From NCBI GenBank assembly GCA_027422505.1, contig JAPQWV010000005.1, positions 17,192,501 through 17,256,500 on the forward strand: DNA of 64,000 nt. Direction: 5' to 3'. This stretch comes from Craterostigma plantagineum (lineage: Eukaryota; Streptophyta; Magnoliopsida; Lamiales; Linderniaceae). The notes below the pieces were generated by a model, which did not search any database, had not been told where the DNA came from, and saw only the letters and a list, made by a program, of their open reading frames with translations. This document shows positions 57,768 to 64,000 of the stretch, piece by piece. The position numbers and the translations under genes were made by a program. The number at the start of each line of letters is the position of its first letter. Position 1 is the stretch's first letter.

Positions 57768-59623
57768 TGATAAGTCATGATTTTACACAAATTATATGCC
57801 CCGTAAAAGTCTACTTTCGATCAATATTTACTAGAATATATTTGGATATCTTATGTTGAGTGCTTATTTCGTGTTTTGCAGATCGAATCAAAATGAACAA
57901 TAATATGAGCAGCAAAAGCAAAATGAAGCCGACTTTGTAGCCCACCAAAAGTCAAGTAATTTTAGTGGAAGAAATTATAAAACGTATGATAAGCGAAGGA
58001 ACCCTCAAGGGGATTTTAGGTGTGCTTAGACTATTATTTCACAAAGTCAAGACAAGTTGCATCCAATTCCAATATACACACGGCTCAAAGCATAAGTTGG
58101 AGGACAAATATCAATTATTTTGGCTGCGGGGACTTCTTGTGTTCAATGCTGGAAAATAAATAGAAAAAAAGAAATACAATCAAGAAGAGAAGCATGCGCA
58201 ATCGAGAAGATGGGAGCCACTTTGTTTTTATTCACCTATAAATAAGCATACTCATCTACAGGAAAAAAGAGAGAGAGCATAGAGCTGAAAAAAACACAGA
58301 CGCATATCATATTTCATCCACTCAAATATTGCTTAAGGCCACCTACAATAAAATTCGGCAGAGCAACCAACACAGGCATCGCAGTCCGGGCTGCTGCGGC
58401 TGCGAATCATCAAGGTCGCTGCTCTTCGTTTGCATCACACTTCTGACATCTCCCTCACGCTGAACATCCACAGGGCCGAGGATTATTGTAGGACACACCT
58501 TCTCCCTGACCTCGCTGCCAATCGAAGCTCACAGCTCAAGGAGCAAACAGGAGCCACCAAGCAAGCTGCTCTCGGGCAGTGCATACCACACGGTTGAAAT
58601 TTTCCAAGCAACCAGCTCTTGTACGGGAGGAGGAGCAGTGAACACAGAGGCGATCTTTCAACAGCTGGGAACGAGCCGAGACTCACGACCTTGCCGTATC
58701 ATTGACGACCAAGAAGAACCGAGAAAGCTACGAGCACGATCCGGATGGTCTCCAAGGTGCCTCTTCCACGACGGAGAGAAACCGAGGCGACGCGTGACAA
58801 CTCGAGCGTCGGGAAGGGGCGTATTTCTTTACCTTAATATCTTATTTTCAACTACGTTTTGTTGATTACGATTGTCCCCATGTTAGCTTAAATTACTTGT
58901 GTGGTTAAGGGCGTGTCAGGCCGAACTATTATTGCATGTTGGTGTTATTTGTATTTTATTTAATTATATGATTTAAGTTACGTGTTCGTTATCTGTGTTT
59001 ACTGCTTGCGTATGTCTGATCAACATGTGCATGATCTTTGATTGGTTTATGAGACGGACAAAGTGATTAGACCAGTTAGAACAATAGATAACGAGTACCG
59101 ACGTAAAACCGACCAGAGATGGAATTCGGTTTCGTCCATGTGGTTTCCGAGACCTTAGGCTCCGGAAGCGTCTAAACTCGGGGAAATTCATAAAGCCGAA
59201 GGCGTGCGGGGTAACTACAGTCATATGGGACTATAGTTGATTGGTTCACCTTCGCATATGGTTTCTATACACGCGAGAGCAGGTAGCACGTACGTTAGGA
59301 ATTTCTACCTTAACTAGATTTATATTGTTTAGATAAAATCGATCGCATGGATACGTAGGAATGTTTTGTGCCGAGCACGTGCCTTGATCACATCCGTCGT
59401 CAAATTATCCATTTGCTATCTTGTTTTATTTATGTTTATTTGTTATTTGCATTTTTACTTCTTTTATTAAATCCACAAAATATAAAACTCGTTTTAGTCT
59501 AAATTAAAATTTGGAATAATATCTTAAACTAATTGAGCTGTCCTCATGGATCGATACTCGGATTTACATCCGTTTTATACTACTTGCACGACCTAGTATA
59601 CTTGCTAGTATTTGAGCGTGTCA
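57768..59623 (+). mobile_element. TG...CA insertion (1.86 kb), probable solo LTR of an Athila/Tat-type gypsy
   Basis: Starts TGATAAGTCATGATTTT and ends TTGAGCGTGTCA, the end pattern of the Athila-like LTRs in this window (TGATAAG ... GTGTCGATCA). Perfect duplication CCGCC (57763-57767 and 59624-59628). A TATA-like CCTATAAATAAGC near 58238 is followed by an A/G-rich stretch, as in an LTR promoter. No coding domain is present, so a solo LTR is the simplest interpretation. Confidence 0.78.
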
Positions 59624-59628
59624 CCGCC

Positions 59629-59830
59629 TCTTCTTGGCTTATGCGGCTCATAAAGACTTCAAAGTCTACCAAATGGACGTTAAGACCGCCTTTCCCAACG
59701 GCGTGTTAAAGGAGGAAGTCTATGTCGCTCAGCCAGAAGGTTTTGTTGATCAAGAACATCCCGATCACGTGTATCGATTGGATAAAGCTCTCTACGGATT
59801 GAAACAAGCTCCACGTGCTTGGTATGATGT
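59629..59830 (+). pseudogene. Copia pol part 3: middle of RT
   Basis: A 202-bp segment encodes [21 protein letters not shown], containing the first catalytic Asp of RT, then [17 protein letters not shown] and [14 protein letters not shown]. It joins in frame with the ends on either side once the two flanking insertions are removed. Confidence 0.9.
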
Positions 59831-62598
59831 TGTCAGGACCCGTCGTCCCGCCCTTGTATTACGTTCTAATCCTAAGTGCATAACGCTTTGTTATCGTGCG
59901 AAAGCGTAAAGTGCGAATATAAATTTTCATTTTTGAAACGCGTGCGGAAGTCTTATACACAAGTCAAAAGAATGTTCTAAATCGTTTGACATTTCATCAT
60001 GCTCCTATCTATACAAAACACAAGTGCGTGTGTGTAAATATATGCAGCAAAAGCTCCCTATGCGCCCGGCCTTCACAGGTCGTCATCCATACACACACTC
60101 CCACCTCAAAAGCAGACGGATAGCATCAAAAGATCGGCCTTGCATAACAGTCGGATCACGTACCGCGATCGTCAGTACCTACAACACGTAACATAAATAA
60201 TGAGCCACCGAGGCTCAGTAAGCAGAAATTATGCATGTATGCACGTGTCCTAACGATCGACAATCCACGCCGTCGTTTTCTAATGCTCATACTCTTTTTC
60301 TTATACTCGTACTCTTTTCCCGACTCATACTCTTTTTCTCATACTCTTACTTCATACGGGCCCTCGGCTTTCAGTCCCTCTATGCGCCATCTTATAGAGA
60401 TCTCAGGTGTGGAGGTTCTCACACTAGAAGGTCACCCGAAGGAATCTTTCCTTACTCAGTGTAGCCTCCACGCGGGCGCTTCCCACTGGTAGCCAACACC
60501 GAGGCCACTAACCGTGGAGGTCACCGAAGGAATCTTCCCTCCCGGTTAGTGCTTTACACACTAGAAGGTCACCCGAAGGAATCTTTCCTTACCCAGCGTG
60601 TGCCCCGGGCCGCATCCTCCAGGTTGCATCTCCCGCATACGGGGTATTCCCCCAGCCTCTTATACAGGCCTTATAGCTTCATTCGCCTTACTGGCTGCAT
60701 AGGGGAAGCCGTGACTCTTCATTCGAGTCGACACAGACGCCAATATCCACGAATATACATCGCACACAGGCGATCTTATGCACGCTCATACCTCGCGCCT
60801 TATGTACTACGCATGCGTGCAAGTGCTCATGCTATGCTCATGTACATATGCAAATCATGCCATCATGCATATGATTTAACTATATCATAACATACACGGT
60901 TCACATAAATGCACGAGCACGTAATTCACATAGTTGGACACAGGCAAGTTACGTGTCGTAGTTGAATTTCTACTTACCTGGTATCCTTAGCTATATCGTA
61001 CGGTAGGTTGCTAATCTTCAAACCTAATTATACAATCATAATAAATTAGGTTTGTTAGTCTAACCAGTATTTCACGAAATTGGCTTCGGGTGAATCTCGA
61101 GATATATCATAAGTAGATCTCGAGCTTGGTGTTGGGAAGATCTCGACATTTTGTTTAGGTATAAAACTCGATATTGTACATATAAAGGTTCGACATTTAC
61201 ATTCTACAAAGATCTCGATATATGGCTTCGAGATTACCTATAATATACCAAGGTTGAAATATATATTGATATCATGCTTAAGATGTCGAGAGATGGTTAT
61301 ATAAAAATGTCGACATTAAGAAGATAAATGTTGAGGTGCATAAAGATTTCGATTACTCTATATATCTTTCGACATTTCAGTTTAAACATCTCAATATAGA
61401 CCTTAAGTTCAGTCTCGACATTTATGGTTTGTGTAAGAATTCGACATTTGGCTATTTAAGGATCTCGACATTGATATCGACATTAACCTCGACTTTAATA
61501 TCGACATTTACCCCGACATTTGTATTCCTTTTATCTCGATATTTTATTCATTCTAGTAATAAATCTCGATATGTTGGCTCGACATCCTATCTATCATTTC
61601 GATATTTTCCTTAACCTATCGACATTGTATTTCGACATTTTGAAACTGAAAATGTCGATATGAACTCAACAGGAATCTCGACATTTTTTGTCGAGGTAAA
61701 TCTCGACATGTAACAAATCTCGATATATATTTCCTAACAACGTTTCGACATTTTTCCTTAACGTGGTTTCGACATTTATCATACACTTCGATCTTCAAAC
61801 GTTCTTCACCCCTCGAAACCAGATTCTTAGCTCACAACTTCGATCATCTTTCTAGGGCCATTAAACGTTAAGGTTCCAAACCCTAGAACAAATTTAACTA
61901 ATTAATTCCTAGCAAGTCTTCAAGAAAACATCTCGGCTATTACTTTCCACCCCGATTTCTTTAATCTCCTCACCCCTAAACATGCTTTCTACCATGAATA
62001 AAATCGAAGTAGCTTGAGGTAGAAATTTCACTTTCCAGCTTCGATGCTTGAACTATTTGGGGTGTTTTGTGCTCAATCTTCTCGGCTCCTCTCCTTTTCC
62101 TTCCCCTTTGTTTTTTCGTTTCTTTTCTTAAGTGTGGCTATGAAGTTCGATTATTAGGTTTAGATATTTTAGATATTTTATTTGGGTATGATAGGTGAGT
62201 CATAGGGTTGGCGTGGGTTTTCCTCAATCTAGGGAAGGTTGTCTCCAATTTGTGTTCTTGTGGGCTTGGCCTATTATTTATTCTCTAGTCCAATTCCCTT
62301 TCTTAGCCATGACCCATTAATAACTAGATTCCTAGCCCAACATAAATTCTAGCAATTTCCCATTTAACTATCATTAGTCGTTTCCTTTGATATTTCGAAA
62401 ATTACCCTTCTTAAATTAGGGGTCATAATGAGCACGAAATCATTGACACGTAATTGCACGTAGTTTCACATGTAATTCACGGGCACAAAATTCGTAAAAT
62501 CACGTAGGCATATAACATGTATACAATTAACATGAAATCACTTGGGTCATATACGAAATTTATTGGCCGACCTAGCTTGCGGGGACTCGGGTCCTACA
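59831..62598 (-). mobile_element. TG...CA insertion (2.77 kb), probable solo LTR of a Tekay-type chromovirus
   Basis: Starts TGTCAGGACCCG and ends CGGGTCCTACA, so its ends are inverted relative to each other. Perfect duplication GATGT (59826-59830 and 62599-62603). No gene or internal LTR pair. On the minus strand, near 60140-60230, it reads CTTACTGAGCCTCGGTGG. The plus-strand chromovirus LTR has a related CTTACTGAGTCTTGTCGAC at 13266, which supports a minus-oriented chromovirus LTR. The region 61130-61800 is packed with TCGACATT motifs. Three related GGTCACCCGAAGGAATC units lie at 60430-60590. Confidence 0.78.
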
Positions 62599-62603
62599 GA
62601 TGT

Positions 62604-63647
62604 CTTGAGCGATTTCCTAGTGAAGTCTGGATTCATCCGAGGAACGATCGATACGACCCTCTTCATCAAATGGCAAGACAAAGATCTGATGGTCGTCCAA
62701 GTTTACATCGACGACATCATCTTCGGATCAACTAATCCACGGCTCTGCAAGAGGTTCGGAGATTTAATGAAGAGCAAGTTCGAAATAAGTCACATGGGAG
62801 AGATGCAATTCTTCTTAGGACTTCAAGTCAGGGAGCTCAACGATGGAATCTTCATAAGTCAGACTAAGTACATCTAGGACATTCTAAAGAAATTTCATCA
62901 AGATCAGAGCAAGCCTCTCAGCACTCTATGTCAACTAGCTGCAAGTTGGATGCCGATCCCACTAGAAAAACGGTCGACATCACACTTTATCGTAGCATCA
63001 TTGGATCTCTTCTGCATCTCACCTCAAGCCGGCCAGACATCATATTTGCCACCTGCCTCTGTGCCCGTTTTCAAGCCGATCCCAAAGAGTCTCACATGCT
63101 TGCGGTCAAACGGATTCTTCGCTACCTCAAGGGAACCTCAACCCTAGGTTTATGGTATCCTAAGGGCACAAATTTCAAATTAATAGGCTATACTGATGCT
63201 GATTATGCAGGTTGCCGAATGGATAGGAAAAGCACATCCGGTGGCGCTCACTTTCTAGGCGAAAAGCTGGTCTGCTCGTCATCAAAGAAGCAGGTCTGCG
63301 TCTCAACGTCGACGGCTGAGGCTGAATACGTCGCGGCTGCCAGCTGTTGCTCGCAAATGCTATGGATGCGGATTCAGCTTCGCAATTATGGGTACAATTT
63401 AAATAATATACCCATTTATAGTGATAGTCAGAGTGCAATTGCGATTACGTGTAATCATGTTCACCATTCACGCACAAAACACATAGATATTAGATATCAT
63501 TTTATAAAAGACCACGTAGAAAAAGGCATGACTGACATGTATTTCGTGAACACAGAGTTTCAACTAGATGACATTTTCATCAAGGCATTGGATGAAAAAC
63601 GATTCCAATTTCTTGTCGGAAAACTAGGCATGTTGAATCTTCCGTAA
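62604..63647 (+). pseudogene. Copia pol part 4: C-terminal RT and RNase H
   Basis: Continues RT with the catalytic motif VQVYIDDIIFGSTN, then MGEMQFFLGLQV. There is a stop at 62875-62877 and a frame change near 62925. RNase H follows with GYTDADYAGCRMDRKSTSGG, STSTAEAEYVAAA and YSDSQSAIAI. Pol ends at GKLGMLNLP with a stop at 63645-63647. RT and RNase H catalytic residues are present, so only a handful of point lesions plus the insertions inactivate it. Confidence 0.88.
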
Positions 63648-64000
63648 TATATGCTCTACGTGCTCCTATCTGCTTTCATCTGATCTATTTCATGTGTTTT
63701 GCACACTTAAAATGCTTTGCTTGACAATTTGAAATTAAATAAATAAATATAGTATCATAAAAATAATAAACAAAATATAAATAAAAAAGTAAATATTATA
63801 TATATACTTATAATATTCGGGGAATGACGATATCTTTCGGATGCTCGATCTAGTCACGTATGAATTTCCCGGACATGCGACTGAATAATTGCTTAATCTT
63901 GTCAATCTAAGTCGCATTCTTGTATCTAACGTTCTATAGTTGATTCCACTAGACACAAAGCTACTTTATATTAGTGAGGATTCTAGCCTTTTATTTCTTT
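63648..64000 (+). other. A/T-rich spacer after pol of element C
   Basis: A/T-rich sequence after the pol stop with no gene. In this family the extra ORF would follow. No acceptor and ATG comparable to 2036-2051 is seen before the window ends. Confidence 0.5.

Larger units (their letters stand above)
47281..64000 (+). mobile_element. Sire-like Copia retrotransposon C, extends past the window
   Basis: It starts at a 355-bp LTR and continues with a Met-tRNA primer site, a leader, gag, a coiled-coil spacer, protease, integrase, RT and RNase H up to 63647. The extra ORF and 3' LTR expected for this family would lie to the right of the window. Pol is split by three insertions (53076-57089, 57768-59623 and 59831-62598), each with a perfect 5-bp duplication. 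The 5 bp before the LTR are ATTTC (47276-47280). The LTR is homologous to that of element B at 5564-5913. Confidence 0.9.

Overview
This window is plant nuclear DNA, almost certainly from a flowering plant and probably a eudicot. The evidence is one intact intron-containing gene (an orthologue of Arabidopsis PHS1), one decayed intron-containing copy of the chloroplast chaperone gene ClpC, and dense nesting of plant-specific LTR retrotransposons (Sire-type Copia with an extra ORF, Tekay-type chromovirus, Athila/Tat-type Gypsy, Cassandra-like TRIMs). I cannot name the species from sequence alone.

Layout, left to right. 1-751 is the 3' end of a Sire-like Copia element (extra ORF plus LTR). 752-5913 is a second Sire-like element reduced to leader, extra ORF and LTR. 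5914-14458 is a Ty3/gypsy element reduced to gag and one LTR. Its gag is split by a 7.0-kb chimeric insertion (6572-13589) whose left end is a Cassandra TRIM and whose right end is a Tekay-type chromovirus LTR; a perfect 5-bp target duplication (ATGGC) flanks the whole composite. 14464-37906 is the ClpC pseudogene. One of its introns was invaded by a MITE and then by a 20.5-kb Athila-like element (14998-35483, duplication GTGTG). That element itself carries a Cassandra copy (22078-22624, GGCAA), a second and distinct TRIM with 5S rRNA sequence in its LTRs (23119-24120, ACATA), and a deleted minus-strand Copia (24180-31590). 38216-43628 (minus strand) is PHS1, 11 coding exons, 930 residues, the only gene here that looks functional. 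43889-45492 is a Mutator-like element carrying a plant-mobile-domain (MAIN-like) gene relic, about 260 bp upstream of the PHS1 start codon. 46535-47185 is a 23-bp minisatellite. From 47281 to the right edge runs a third Sire-like Copia (LTR, leader, gag, coiled-coil spacer, pol). Its pol is broken by three insertions that I read as solo LTRs, each with a perfect 5-bp duplication (CTTTC, CCGCC, GATGT).

The coding logic is mostly that of retroelements: gag, protease, integrase, reverse transcriptase and RNase H in clade-typical order, nearly all with stops, frameshifts or deletions. The most unusual object is the Cassandra/chromovirus chimera. Its internal junctions fall at or next to the shared primer-binding site, both partners end in TGTTACA, and it appears to have integrated as one molecule. 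This suggests template switching between a TRIM and the chromovirus that may supply its enzymes.
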